Positions 1-8,183 of a stretch of DNA of 64,000 nucleotides are shown here, one piece after another. This DNA is from Azonexus fungiphilus. Its GTDB lineage: Bacteria; Pseudomonadota; Gammaproteobacteria; Burkholderiales; Rhodocyclaceae. The stretch covers positions 48,350 through 112,349 of the forward strand of contig NZ_RBXP01000002.1 of assembly GCF_003634965.1 (NCBI RefSeq). Reading direction: 5' to 3'. The notes under the pieces were generated by a model. The model searched no databases, was not told where the DNA came from, and saw nothing but the letters and a program-made list of their open reading frames with translations. Both the position numbers and the translations under genes were made by a program. Each line of letters opens with the position of its first letter. Within the stretch, counting starts at the first letter, position 1.

Positions 1-1081
1 CAAAACCGCCGGCGACAGCGATGGCCACGGCGAGCAAGGTCATCAGCAATTGCGGCATGAAGGCGACGCCACCGGCACCGCCGAGCGCCTTGCTGCCGAA
101 GATGCCGGCAGCGATCCCGCCCCAGGCACCGCACAGCCCGTGCAGCGGCCAGACGCCGAGGACGTCGTCGATCTTCCAGCGGTTCTGCGTCAGCGTGAAC
201 ATGACCACGAACAGCGCGCCGGCGATGGCGCCGACCACCAATGCACCCATCGGATGCATCAGGTCGGAGCCGGCACAGACGGCGACCAGGCCGGCAAGCG
301 GACCGTTATGGACGAAGCCGGGGTCATTCTTGCCCAGCACCAGCGCCGCCAGGATGCCGCCGACCATGGCCATCAGCGAGTTGATCGCGACCAGCCCGGA
401 AATGTTCTCGATCGTCTGCGCGCTCATCACGTTGAAGCCGAACCAGCCGACGGTCAGGATCCAGGCGCCGAGGGCGAGGAAGGGAATCGACGAGGGCGGG
501 TGCGCCGACATCCGGCCATCCTTGGTATAGCGACCATGCCGGGCGCCGAGCAGGAGCACCGCCGGCAGCGCGATCCAGCCGCCCATCGCATGCACCACGA
601 CGGAGCCGGCAAAATCATGGAAAGGCGCACCAAAAGTGGTCGTCAGCCAGTCCTGGATGCCGAACATCTTGTTCCAGGCAATGCCTTCGAAGAACGGATA
701 GACGAAGCCGACCAGCAGGAAGGTCGCCGCCAGCTGCGGATAGAAGCGGGCCCGCTCGGCGATGCCGCCGGAGATGATGGCCGGGATCGCTGCGGCAAAG
801 GTGAGCAGGAAGAAGAACTTGGTCAGCTCGTAGCCGTTCTTTGCCATCAGCGTATCGACGCCGGAAAAGAAATGGATGCCGTAGGCAATGCCGTAGCCGA
901 CGAAGAAATAGGCAATCGTCGACATGCCGAAATCGGTCAGGATCTTGACCAGCGCGTTGACCTGGTTCTTTTTGCGGACCGTGCCGACCTCGAGGAAGGC
1001 GAAGCCGGCGTGCATGGCCAGGACCATGATGCCGCCGAGCAGGATGAAGAGCACGTTGGTGCCCGAGTGCAAGTTTTCCAT
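1..1081 (-). CDS. amt: Ammonium transporter, Amt/AmtB family (C-terminus outside window)
   Basis: An inner-membrane channel for ammonium/ammonia uptake. The minus-strand frame opens with ATG at 1081 and stays open to the window edge, giving about 360 residues of a protein that is usually 400-450 aa. It starts MENLHSGTNVLFILLGG and continues with Amt hallmarks: an AMHAGFAFLE helix, GGIAERARF, FAGSVVVHAMGG and LHGLCGAWGG. These carry the conserved Asp/Phe/His positions of the pore. Many proteobacterial amtB genes are preceded by glnK. Here the upstream neighbour is mltA, and a 158-bp intergenic region carries a likely sigma54 promoter. The missing 3' end prevents any statement about a downstream glnK or a fused tail domain. 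Confidence 0.95.
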   Translation of the reverse strand, partial: MENLHSGTNVLFILLGGIMVLAMHAGFAFLEVGTVRKKNQVNALVKILTDFGMSTIAYFFVGYGIAYGIHFFSGVDTLMAKNGYELTKFFFLLTFAAAIPAIISGGIAERARFYPQLAATFLLVGFVYPFFEGIAWNKMFGIQDWLTTTFGAPFHDFAGSVVVHAMGGWIALPAVLLLGARHGRYTKDGRMSAHPPSSIPFLALGAWILTVGWFGFNVMSAQTIENISGLVAINSLMAMVGGILAALVLGKNDPGFVHNGPLAGLVAVCAGSDLMHPMGALVVGAIAGALFVVMFTLTQNRWKIDDVLGVWPLHGLCGAWGGIAAGIFGSKALGGAGGVAFMPQLLMTLLAVAIAVAGGF

Positions 1082-1085
1082 GAAA

Positions 1086-1108
1086 CCCCCAGAACGAAAT
1101 TCTGGGGG
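1086..1108 (-). promoter_or_regulatory. Hairpin covering the amt ribosome-binding site
   Basis: A 9-bp perfect stem (CCCCCAGAA / TTCTGGGGG) with a 5-nt loop sits directly before the amt start codon at 1081. On the minus strand the purine-rich arm TTCTGGGGG, which would serve as Shine-Dalgarno, is the 3' arm of the stem and lies only four bases from the ATG. If transcripts start upstream of 1108, the ribosome site would be hidden. A start at the predicted sigma54 site, near 1105, would break the hairpin. Confidence 0.5.
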
Positions 1109-1115
1109 CAGGGAA

Positions 1116-1131
1116 AGCAAGCACCATTCCA
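1116..1131 (-). promoter_or_regulatory. Putative sigma54 (-24/-12) promoter of amt
   Basis: The minus strand reads TGGAATGGTGCTTGCT. This matches the RpoN layout: TGG at -24, five spacer bases after a six-base block, and TTGCT at -12, with GG and GC separated by ten bases. It lies 35-50 bases ahead of the amt start. Amt genes are commonly under NtrC/sigma54 control, which supports the reading. It is a motif match only. Confidence 0.5.
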
Positions 1132-1186
1132 GTGCATCAAACCCTTTTCAAATCAGTGCGTTGAAAAATGCACCAAACCGGAATCC

Positions 1187-1202
1187 GCACCGCGAGCGTG
1201 CA
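1187..1202 (-). promoter_or_regulatory. Putative NtrC-binding site upstream of amt
   Basis: GCACCGCGAGCGTGCA is an imperfect dyad in which GCAC and GTGC are separated by seven bases, the spacing of the NtrC consensus. It lies about 80-100 bases upstream of the start predicted from the -24/-12 motif, the usual enhancer distance. A second GCAC-N7-GTGC dyad at 1121-1136 overlaps the promoter itself and could be a lower-affinity or repressive site. Confidence 0.4.
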
Positions 1203-1239
1203 TCATCGCCGACGCACGCCCCGGATTCGTGCATTCCCG

Positions 1240-2475
1240 TCAGTCGAGCGGATAGCCGGGCGGCAGCAGCACCCACATCCGGCCGTTCTGCTTCATCCGG
1301 CCGGCCTGGGCACCGGCCTCGCGGCCGAAGCCCCAGAAGAAGTCGGCACGCACCGCACCGCGGATCGCGCCGCCGGTATCCTGGGCCAGCACCAGGCGGT
1401 TCATCGGCTGCGCCGAGTTCGGCCGGGTGGTGGCGAGGAAGACCGGCGCACCGAGCGGAATCGAGCGCGGATCGATGGCGATGCTGCGCTCGGCGGTCAG
1501 CGGCACGCCGAGGGCGCCGATCGGGCCGTCGTCGCTGGCCGGCATCTCGCGGAAGAAGACGTAGCTCGGATTGCTGTCGAGCAGTTCGTTGAGCCGCGCC
1601 GGATTGGCCCGGGCCCAGGCCTGGATGCCCTGCATCGAGGCCTCCTCGAGCTTGAGGTCGCCGCGATCGACAAGAATGCGCCCGATCGAGCGGTAGGGAT
1701 GGCCGTTCTGGTCGGCGTAATTGACCCGCAGCATGCTGCCGTCGGGCAGGCGGATGCGCCCGGACCCCTGGATCTGCAGGAAGAAGAGCTCGATCGCGTC
1801 GTCCACCCAGGCCAGCGTCTTCGCCGGCAAACGGCTCTCCTGGGCGAGGATTTCGCCGCGCGACCAGTAGGGCACGACCTTGTTGCCCTCGACCCGGCCG
1901 CGCACGCGCTTGCCCTTGAGTTCGGGAAAGAGGTCGCCGAGCTCGATGGTCAGCAGGTTGTCGGGCACCCCGTGCACCGGGAAGGCATTGCGCCGGTCGG
2001 GCTTGCGGCTGCCGTTGAGCAGCGGCTCGTAGTAGCCGGTGACCATGCCGTCGACGGCGGTGGTATCGGCGGTCGACACCGCGTAGGGGCGCAAATTGGC
2101 CTCGAAGAACTGGCGGACGGCGACATCGGACTTGCCGTCGACCTGCTCGGCCTGGGCGCAGACGGCACGCCAGGCCTCGCCGCCGGCGCGGCTGCGCAGG
2201 CCGCGGCAGCTCTGGCGGAAGGCCGGCCAGGCAGCCGCGTGGGCATCGTCGCTCCAGCCCGGAAGATCGCTCCAGGCAACCGCCGTGAATACACGCGAAA
2301 AAGCCGGCGGCTGCGGCTTGTCGGCCGGCTTTTCCGGCGCCGGGCAAGTCGGGCAGGCGGCGCAGGGCGGACAACTGGCGGGTTTCTCCGGGGTCGGCGC
2401 CAGCGGGCCGGGGAGGTTGGCGCAGCCGGCAAGGAAGAGCGCGGCGGCGAGGAAGACGGCTTGGCGTTTTGACAT
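1240..2475 (-). CDS. mltA: Membrane-bound lytic murein transglycosylase A
   Basis: An outer-membrane lipoprotein that cleaves the MurNAc-GlcNAc bond of peptidoglycan to form 1,6-anhydro products. The 411-aa product begins MSKRQAVFLAAALFLAGC, a lipoprotein signal peptide with lipobox LAGC and Cys18. A proline-rich linker follows, then the MltA barrel domain (MVTGYYEPLLNGS region). The C-terminal 3D domain has three conserved Asp, visible in SIAIDPRSIPLG and QDTGGAIRGAVRADFFWG. The frame can extend seven codons upstream, but the ATG at 2475 gives the standard short lipoprotein n-region. It is transcribed divergently from the ATPase gene at 2523, and amt lies downstream on the same strand. Confidence 0.93.
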   Translation of the reverse strand: MSKRQAVFLAAALFLAGCANLPGPLAPTPEKPASCPPCAACPTCPAPEKPADKPQPPAFSRVFTAVAWSDLPGWSDDAHAAAWPAFRQSCRGLRSRAGGEAWRAVCAQAEQVDGKSDVAVRQFFEANLRPYAVSTADTTAVDGMVTGYYEPLLNGSRKPDRRNAFPVHGVPDNLLTIELGDLFPELKGKRVRGRVEGNKVVPYWSRGEILAQESRLPAKTLAWVDDAIELFFLQIQGSGRIRLPDGSMLRVNYADQNGHPYRSIGRILVDRGDLKLEEASMQGIQAWARANPARLNELLDSNPSYVFFREMPASDDGPIGALGVPLTAERSIAIDPRSIPLGAPVFLATTRPNSAQPMNRLVLAQDTGGAIRGAVRADFFWGFGREAGAQAGRMKQNGRMWVLLPPGYPLD

Positions 2476-2522
2476 GGCTTTCGTTAGAGTGGGCAACTTT
2501 GCCGCGCAGTATACCCGCCACG

Positions 2523-3395
2523 ATGATCGACTCCGCCCAACTCGAACGCCTGCTGACCCGCGCCGAACATGTTCTCGGCCGCCTCGAGGCGGCGCTGCCG
2601 CCCGCCCCGCCGCTGCCCGACTGGCACGCCGCCGTCGCCTTCCGCTGGCGCAAGAGCGCCGGCCGCGGCTGGCTGCAGGGCGTCGCCAAGCCGCACCCGA
2701 TCCGCCTCGCCGACATCGAAACGGTCGACGACCAGAAGGCGCGCATCGTCGCCAACACCCGCCAGTTCGTCGCCGGCCACGGCGCCAACAACGTGCTGCT
2801 GACCGGCGCCCGCGGCTGCGGCAAATCCTCGCTGGTGAAGGCGGTGCTCAATGAATTTTCCGCCGACGGCCTGCGCCTGATCGAAGTCGACAAGAACGAC
2901 CTGGTCGATCTGCCGGACATCGTCGACCTGGTTGACGGTCGACCCGAGAAATTCATCATTTTCTGCGACGACCTCTCGTTCGAGGCTGGCGAGACCGCCT
3001 ACAAGGCGCTCAAGTCGGTGCTCGACGGCTCGGTCGCGGCGCCGCCGGCGAACGTGCTGATCTACGCGACCTCGAACCGCCGCCACCTGATGCCCGAGTA
3101 CATGTCGGAAAACCTCGAGACCCAGCGCATCGGCGACGAGATCCACCCGGGCGAAGCGGTCGAGGAAAAGGTGTCGCTGTCGGAGCGCTTCGGCTTGTGG
3201 ATTTCCTTCTACCCGTTCTCGCAGGACGACTACCTCGCCGTCTTCGCGCACTGGGCGCGCCAGCTCGGCGTCGGCGAGGCGGCGATCGCCGCCAGCCAGC
3301 GCGAGGCGCTCAACTGGGCCTTGTCGCGCGGCTCGCGCTCGGGCCGCGTGGCCTGGCAATTCGCCCGCGACCTCGCCGGTCGCCAGCCGGCATGA
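2523..3395 (+). CDS. DUF815-type AAA ATPase
   Basis: A predicted cytoplasmic P-loop ATPase of 290 aa. Walker A is GARGCGKSS (residues 95-103) and Walker B is FIIFCDD (144-150). A sensor-like segment, LIYATSNRRHLMPEY, and an arginine-rich C-terminus follow. This layout fits the DUF815 ATPase family, whose biological role is poorly defined. The start ATG at 2523 was chosen over an in-frame upstream codon at 2469 because the latter would run into the divergent mltA start. The stop TGA overlaps the ATG of the following Nudix-ThiE gene, so the two are translationally coupled. Coupling next to a MutT-type gene is common in betaproteobacteria but does not reveal the ATPase substrate. Confidence 0.85.
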   Translation: MIDSAQLERLLTRAEHVLGRLEAALPPAPPLPDWHAAVAFRWRKSAGRGWLQGVAKPHPIRLADIETVDDQKARIVANTRQFVAGHGANNVLLTGARGCGKSSLVKAVLNEFSADGLRLIEVDKNDLVDLPDIVDLVDGRPEKFIIFCDDLSFEAGETAYKALKSVLDGSVAAPPANVLIYATSNRRHLMPEYMSENLETQRIGDEIHPGEAVEEKVSLSERFGLWISFYPFSQDDYLAVFAHWARQLGVGEAAIAASQREALNWALSRGSRSGRVAWQFARDLAGRQPA

Positions 3396-4339
3396 GCAAG
3401 ATCGTCGAAGTCGCGGCCGCGGTGATGCTGCGCGCCGACGGCCGCGAGTTCCTGCTCGCGCAACGCCCCGAGGGCAAGGTTTACGCCGGCTACTGGGAAT
3501 TCCCCGGCGGCAAGGTCGAGCCCGGCGAAACGGTCCGCGCGGCGCTGGTCCGCGAACTCCACGAGGAACTGGGGATCGTCGTCAGCGAATGCAGCCCCTG
3601 GCTGACCCGCGAATTCACCTATCCGCACGCGACGGTGCGCCTGCATTTCTGGCGGGTCACCGCGTGGACCGGCGAGATCGGCATCAGCGGGCCGCTCGAG
3701 CATGCCGCGGTCGACTGGCTGGAACGCGGCAAAACGCCGACGCTGGCACCGATCCTGCCAGCCAACGGGCCGATCCTGAAAGGCCTGGCGCTGCCCGAGA
3801 CGATGCTCATCTCGATGGCCGAGAACATCGGAGCGGCGGCCTGGCTGGCGCGCCTCGAAGCGCACCTGGCGGCCGGCCACCGGCCGCTCGTCCAGGTCCG
3901 CGACAAGACGCTGGCCGCCGGCCAGCGCGCCGACTTCGCCGCCGCCGTGGTCGCCCTTGCCCACCGTCACGGCAGCCGCGTCGTCATCAACGACGATCCC
4001 GCCCTGGCCCGCGATTGCGGTGCCGACGGCGTGCATCTCTCGGCCGCAGCGCTGGCCGACTGCGCACAACGCCCGGATTTCGAGTGGGTTGGTGCTTCCT
4101 GCCACGCAGCCGGCGAGATCGCCCGGGCCGGCCAGCTCGAGCTCGACTATGCCCTGCTCGGCCCGGTGCTGCCGACGCCGACCCACCCCGAGGCCGCCGG
4201 CCTCGGCTGGCCCGGCTTCGCCGCCGGCTGCGCCGGCAACACGCTGCCGGTATTCGCGCTCGGCGGCCTGCGCGAGACAGCGCGCGCCGACGCCATGGCG
4301 CATGGCGCCCACGGCATAGCGCTGATGCGCGGCTGGTAG
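3392..4339 (+). CDS. Nudix hydrolase (MutT-like) fused to a thiamine-phosphate-synthase-like domain
   Basis: A two-domain protein of 315 aa. Residues 1 to about 130 form a MutT-type Nudix domain. The complete Nudix box runs from G39 (GGKVEPGETVRAA, then RELHEELGI) and should hydrolyse oxidised nucleoside triphosphates such as 8-oxo-dGTP. From about residue 150 to the end is a ThiE/TenI-like TIM barrel (VQVRDK, VVINDD, CGADGVHLS, ALGGL). The ATG at 3392 overlaps the stop of the ATPase gene. The fusion is known in beta- and gammaproteobacteria. Whether the ThiE half is catalytic is unclear, and a regulatory or TenI-like role is possible. Confidence 0.9.
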   Translation: MSKIVEVAAAVMLRADGREFLLAQRPEGKVYAGYWEFPGGKVEPGETVRAALVRELHEELGIVVSECSPWLTREFTYPHATVRLHFWRVTAWTGEIGISGPLEHAAVDWLERGKTPTLAPILPANGPILKGLALPETMLISMAENIGAAAWLARLEAHLAAGHRPLVQVRDKTLAAGQRADFAAAVVALAHRHGSRVVINDDPALARDCGADGVHLSAAALADCAQRPDFEWVGASCHAAGEIARAGQLELDYALLGPVLPTPTHPEAAGLGWPGFAAGCAGNTLPVFALGGLRETARADAMAHGAHGIALMRGW

Positions 4340-4340
4340 A

Positions 4341-4547
4341 TCAGCGGTTGTGTTCGCGGAAATCGACGCCGTCGGCGGCGGTTTCCTCGTCGCTCGGCTG
4401 GCCGGCGATGGTGTAGCTGCCAGCGGCCCAGGCGCCCAGATCGATCTGCTTGCAGCGTTCGGAGCAGAACGGACGCCAGCGGTTTTCCGGCGCCCACAGG
4501 GCTTCCTTGCCGCATTGCGGGCAGCGGACGGTACGCGGTTTGGTCAC
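4341..4547 (-). CDS. yacG: DNA gyrase inhibitor YacG (zinc-finger protein)
   Basis: A 68-aa small zinc protein. Two cysteine pairs, CPQCG and CSERCK, form the zinc knuckle of the YacG family, followed by the typical IDLGAWA segment and an acidic tail. In E. coli YacG binds GyrB and inhibits gyrase. It converges with the Nudix-ThiE gene, whose stop is two bases away, and it follows zapD and coaE on the same strand in the classical coaE-zapD-yacG order. Confidence 0.93.
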   Translation of the reverse strand: MTKPRTVRCPQCGKEALWAPENRWRPFCSERCKQIDLGAWAAGSYTIAGQPSDEETAADGVDFREHNR

Positions 4548-4557
4548 GGGTGGAAAA

Positions 4558-5316
4558 TCAGAGATTGCAGAAGGTCAGGTCGAACTCGACATCGCGCTCG
4601 CAGCCGCGCGCCTTCAGTTCGTTCAGCGGCGGCTTGGTGAAGCGGATGTTGAGGAAGTACTTGTTGGCACTGACTTCGGGCACCGCCGCCTCGTCGGCGC
4701 CGAGGGCGACGCGCACCATCTGTGCCGAGGTGCCGCCGAGATTCAGCTGAAACTGACCGTTGACCGCGACATGCCGCTTCGGCCGGCCGCTCGAACGGAG
4801 CAGGCGGAGCACGATCGCCGAGGCGTCGCGCAGCGCGAACAGCGGTTTGCTCCAGCCGTCGAGCGCGGCACGCCGGGTGTCGACGTCGCGATGCAGCCAC
4901 CAGTGATAGGACGGCAGGTCGAATTCGCAGACGCCGCCGGGAATCGCCGCCCGGCTCTTGATGCTCATCAGCCAGTCGTTGTCGCGCAGGTACTGGCCGA
5001 TCTTGCCGTTCATGCCGAGCAGCGCCGCCGACGACTGCTCGATTTCGTAGAGCGCCCCGGAGAGCGCCTCTTCGGAAATGTCGGGGTTGTTGCGGAAGGC
5101 AAGCAGCGTCTGGCGCTGCCGCTCGAGTTCCTGGATCAGGTCCATCTTCAGGTCGGCGCGACCCGCCGCCTCGAGGATCTCGAACAGGGTCACCAGCGCC
5201 GCATGGTGCTCGTGCTGGCCGTCCGCCCGCGCGAAGTAGGCCGTCTTCTCGAAGAGGTCTTCGAGACGCAGCAGCGTACGGATGCGCTCGTTGAACGGAT
5301 ATTCGTAGGTGATCAC
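4558..5316 (-). CDS. zapD: Cell division protein ZapD
   Basis: A cytoplasmic FtsZ-bundling protein of the Z-ring. The family match rests on [16 protein letters not shown] at the N-terminus, [11 protein letters not shown] in the middle, and [21 protein letters not shown]. With a GTG start at 5316 the product is 252 aa, close to the usual length of about 250. The frame stays open to a TTG at 5373, but those 19 extra residues lack counterparts in the family. It sits between coaE (60 bp upstream) and yacG (10 bp downstream), all on the minus strand. Confidence 0.92.
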   Translation of the reverse strand: MITYEYPFNERIRTLLRLEDLFEKTAYFARADGQHEHHAALVTLFEILEAAGRADLKMDLIQELERQRQTLLAFRNNPDISEEALSGALYEIEQSSAALLGMNGKIGQYLRDNDWLMSIKSRAAIPGGVCEFDLPSYHWWLHRDVDTRRAALDGWSKPLFALRDASAIVLRLLRSSGRPKRHVAVNGQFQLNLGGTSAQMVRVALGADEAAVPEVSANKYFLNIRFTKPPLNELKARGCERDVEFDLTFCNL

Positions 5317-5376
5317 TCGGCCGGGTTCCGGAAATCGGAAAAAGTTGCTGAATTCTGAGCCATTTGCAAGCAAATC

Positions 5377-6000
5377 TCAACAGCCAGCTTTAAGTTTTTG
5401 CATGGCCAGCGACTGATACTTTCGATGTAGTTCCTCGAGCCTGCCGGCCAGCGCCGCCAGTTCGCCGTCATTGACCACGACATCGTCGGCGATCGCCAGG
5501 CGGGCAGCGCGGCTTGCCTGCGCCGCCAGGATCGCCTGCACCTCGTCGGCGCCCAGGCCGCTGCGCGCCATCACCCGCGCCACCTGCAGCGACTCGGGGC
5601 AGTCGACGACCAGGATGCGGTCGCAACGCGCCCGGTAGGCACCGGATTCGACCAGCAGGGGTACGGCGAGCACGACGTAGGGCGACGGCGCGGCCCGGCA
5701 GCGGGCGTCGGCCAGTTCGCGGATGCGCGGATGCAGGATCGCTTCCAGCCGCCCACGCGCCGCCGCATCGGCGAAAGCCAGGCGGCGCATCGCGGCACGG
5801 TCGAGGGCGCCGTGCGCATCGGCAACCGCCGGACCGAAGGCGGCGACCAGCGCCGGCATCGCGGCGCCGCCCGGGGCAGTCAGTTCGTGGGCGATGGCAT
5901 CGGTATCGACCAGCGTCGCCCCGAGCGCGACCAGGCGGTCGGCCACCGTCGTCTTGCCGCTGCCGATGCCTCCGGTCAGGCCGACGACGTAAGCGCTCAC
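5377..6000 (-). CDS. coaE: Dephospho-CoA kinase
   Basis: Catalyses the last step of coenzyme A synthesis, ATP-dependent phosphorylation of the ribose of dephospho-CoA. The 207-aa product begins VSAYVVGLTGGIGSGKTT, with the P-loop at residues 8-16, followed by DTDAIAHELT and the LHPRIRE and VPLLVES motifs of the family. The GTG start at 6000 overlaps the stop of the SPOR-domain gene (GTGA). The frame continues far upstream through that gene, but the overlap start places the P-loop at the expected position. Confidence 0.95.
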   Translation of the reverse strand: MSAYVVGLTGGIGSGKTTVADRLVALGATLVDTDAIAHELTAPGGAAMPALVAAFGPAVADAHGALDRAAMRRLAFADAAARGRLEAILHPRIRELADARCRAAPSPYVVLAVPLLVESGAYRARCDRILVVDCPESLQVARVMARSGLGADEVQAILAAQASRAARLAIADDVVVNDGELAALAGRLEELHRKYQSLAMQKLKAGC

Positions 6001-6689
6001 GGGCAGTCTTGCGGCGGCGTCTTCGGCAGCGCCTCGGCCAGCGCTGCCAGCAGCGCCGCCCGCCGGTCGGCCGGGCCGCGCAGTTCGATCTGCTGGTTGC
6101 CGTCCTTGTCCGGGCGGGGCACCAGCTTCGCCGAACGGACGCCCTGCGCCTGCAGTTCGGCCAGGCGCTCCCGGCCGCCCTTCTCGCTGCTGAAGATGCC
6201 GAGCGAGATGGCATTGCGGGTGGCGCCTTCCTGGACGACGAAGTAGTCGCTGACGCCGAGCGCCTTCAGTTCCTGCGCCTTCTTGTCGGCTGCCGCCTTG
6301 TTCGCCAGCGGCGGGATGTGCACCCACCAGCCGGTGCTTTCGCCGGCCGGCCGCCGTTCCAGCTTGAAATCGGCGAAGCCGCCGCTGACGACGCGGGCGA
6401 CGCGCTCGGCCGCGACCGGCGCAAGCGCCGCCCAGGCCAGGCAGACCGGGGCCGCCTCCGGGCTCGCCGGCAGCGCTTCCGCCGGCTTCTCGAGCTCCGG
6501 TTCCGGCGTCGCCGGGGTCGCGGCGGCCGGCGGCGGCGCTTCGCCGCGGGCGACGATGCGGATGCTCTCGGGGTTGATCTGCTGGCCGACACGGACTTCC
6601 TCGCCGCCGCCGGAAGTGCCGATCAGACCGGTCGAGAAGGCATAGAAGAGCAGGTTGCCGAGGACCAGGAGGAAGACGAGGAGTTTCAC
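5997..6689 (-). CDS. SPOR-domain membrane-anchored protein
   Basis: A 230-aa protein with an N-terminal hydrophobic anchor (MKLLVFLLVLGNLLFYAF). A Pro/Ala/Glu-rich linker follows (about residues 45-85), then a C-terminal SPOR-like region (WWVHIPPLANKAAADKK, SLGIFSSEKGGRERLAEL). SPOR domains bind denuded septal peptidoglycan, so a periplasmic role in cell division or wall turnover is likely. Translational coupling to coaE and zapD agrees with that. There is a four-base gap to the TrpB2-like gene upstream. Confidence 0.8.
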   Translation of the reverse strand: MKLLVFLLVLGNLLFYAFSTGLIGTSGGGEEVRVGQQINPESIRIVARGEAPPPAAATPATPEPELEKPAEALPASPEAAPVCLAWAALAPVAAERVARVVSGGFADFKLERRPAGESTGWWVHIPPLANKAAADKKAQELKALGVSDYFVVQEGATRNAISLGIFSSEKGGRERLAELQAQGVRSAKLVPRPDKDGNQQIELRGPADRRAALLAALAEALPKTPPQDCP

Positions 6690-6693
6690 GATG

Positions 6694-8058
6694 TCAGCCG
6701 ACCTTGGGCAGGTGCTTCAGCGATTCGACGATGGCTTCGGCCGGATAGTCGTAATCCTCGAGCTTGCCGGCGAAGTACTTGTCGTAGGACGCCATGTCGA
6801 AGTGACCGTGGCCGGTCAGGCAGAAAAGCAGCGTCTTGGCTTCGCCGGTCGCCTTGCAGCGCAGCGCCTCGTCGATGGTGGCGCGGATCGCGTGGCAGGA
6901 TTCCGGCGCCGGGATGATGCCTTCGGCGCGGGCGAACTGGACGCCAGCCTCGAAGGTGCCGACCTGCGGCACGGCCACGGCTTCCAGCAACTTTTCGTGG
7001 AACAGTTGCGAGAGCAGCGGCGAGGCGCCGTGGTAGCGCAGGCCGCCGGCGTGGATGCCGGGCGGCATGAAGTCGTGGCCGAGCGTGTACATCTTCATGA
7101 TCGGCGTGTAGCCGGAAGCGTCGCCGTAGTCGTAGGTGTAGGCGCCCTTGGTCAGCGTCGGGCAGGAGGTTGGCTCGACCGCGACGCAGCGCAGGTTCCT
7201 GGCGCGCGGGTCGCCGGCCGCCTTGTCGGCGAGGAAGGGAAAGGCGATGCCACCGAAGCTGGAACCGCCGCCGCAGGGCCCGAAGACCACATCCGGGTAG
7301 AGGCCGATCTTGTCGAACTGCTTCTTGGCTTCCAGGCCGATCACCGTCTGGTGCAGCAGCACGTGGTTGAGCACCGAGCCGAGCGTGTAGCAGGTGTTGG
7401 GGTCGGCGGCGGCCTCCTCGACCGCTTCCGAGATCGCCAGGCCGAGCGAGCCCTGGCAATCGGGATCGGCGGCCAGCGCGGCGCGGCCGGCGTTGGTCAG
7501 CTTGGTCGGCGAGGCGAAGACCTCGGCGCCCCAGGTCTGCATCATCGAGCGGCGGAAGGGCTTCTGCTGGTAGCTGACATTGACCATGAAGACGCGCACC
7601 GGCAGGCCGAACATCTGGCCCGCGTAGGCGATCGACGAGCCCCACTGGCCGGCGCCGGTCTCGGTGGTCAGCTTCTTGGTGCCGGCCAGCTTGTTGTAGT
7701 AGGCCTGCGGCACGGCGGAGTTCGGCTTGTGCGAACCGGCCGGCGAGACGCCTTCGTACTTGAAGAAGATCTTCGCCGGCGTGCCCAGCATCTGCTCCAG
7801 GCGCAAGGCGCGAACCAGCGGCGCCGGGCGCCATTGGGCGTAGATCTGGCGCACTTCCTCGGGAATCGGGATCCAGCGCTCGGCGGTCATTTCCTGCTCG
7901 AGGATGGGATCGGGGAAGATCGCCCCCATCGCTTCCGGCGGCACCGGCTTGCCGTCGGGCCCGAGCGGCGGCGCCGGCGGGTTGGGCATGTCGGCGACGA
8001 CGTTGTACCAGTGGGTGGGGATTTCTTCTTGTTCGAGGTTGATGCGCAACGGTGTCAT
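6694..8058 (-). CDS. Tryptophan synthase beta-like PLP enzyme (TrpB2 type)
   Basis: A 454-aa fold-type II pyridoxal-phosphate enzyme. The PLP lysine lies in SPAGSHKPNS, and GAGQWGSS, FGPCGGGSSFGG and CVAVEPTSCP match the TrpB2 group. That group is longer than TrpB1 and is often found outside the trp operon with no trpA next to it, as here. It can condense serine with indole. Its physiological role is thought to be indole salvage, though other amino-acid substrates are possible. The ATG at 8058 was chosen because it starts MTPLRINLEQEEIPTHWYN, the family N-terminus. The frame runs on further upstream without support. Confidence 0.9.
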   Translation of the reverse strand: MTPLRINLEQEEIPTHWYNVVADMPNPPAPPLGPDGKPVPPEAMGAIFPDPILEQEMTAERWIPIPEEVRQIYAQWRPAPLVRALRLEQMLGTPAKIFFKYEGVSPAGSHKPNSAVPQAYYNKLAGTKKLTTETGAGQWGSSIAYAGQMFGLPVRVFMVNVSYQQKPFRRSMMQTWGAEVFASPTKLTNAGRAALAADPDCQGSLGLAISEAVEEAAADPNTCYTLGSVLNHVLLHQTVIGLEAKKQFDKIGLYPDVVFGPCGGGSSFGGIAFPFLADKAAGDPRARNLRCVAVEPTSCPTLTKGAYTYDYGDASGYTPIMKMYTLGHDFMPPGIHAGGLRYHGASPLLSQLFHEKLLEAVAVPQVGTFEAGVQFARAEGIIPAPESCHAIRATIDEALRCKATGEAKTLLFCLTGHGHFDMASYDKYFAGKLEDYDYPAEAIVESLKHLPKVG

Positions 8059-8183
8059 GTTTTTTTCTCTCTCCCTGCGGCCTGCACCGCAAAGCCGGTA
8101 AATTACTCCAAAACCCCGCCCGGACCAAGGGCGCGGCCGTCCGATCCGGGGTAAAGTAGCGCCTGATTTTTGCCTGAAAATCC

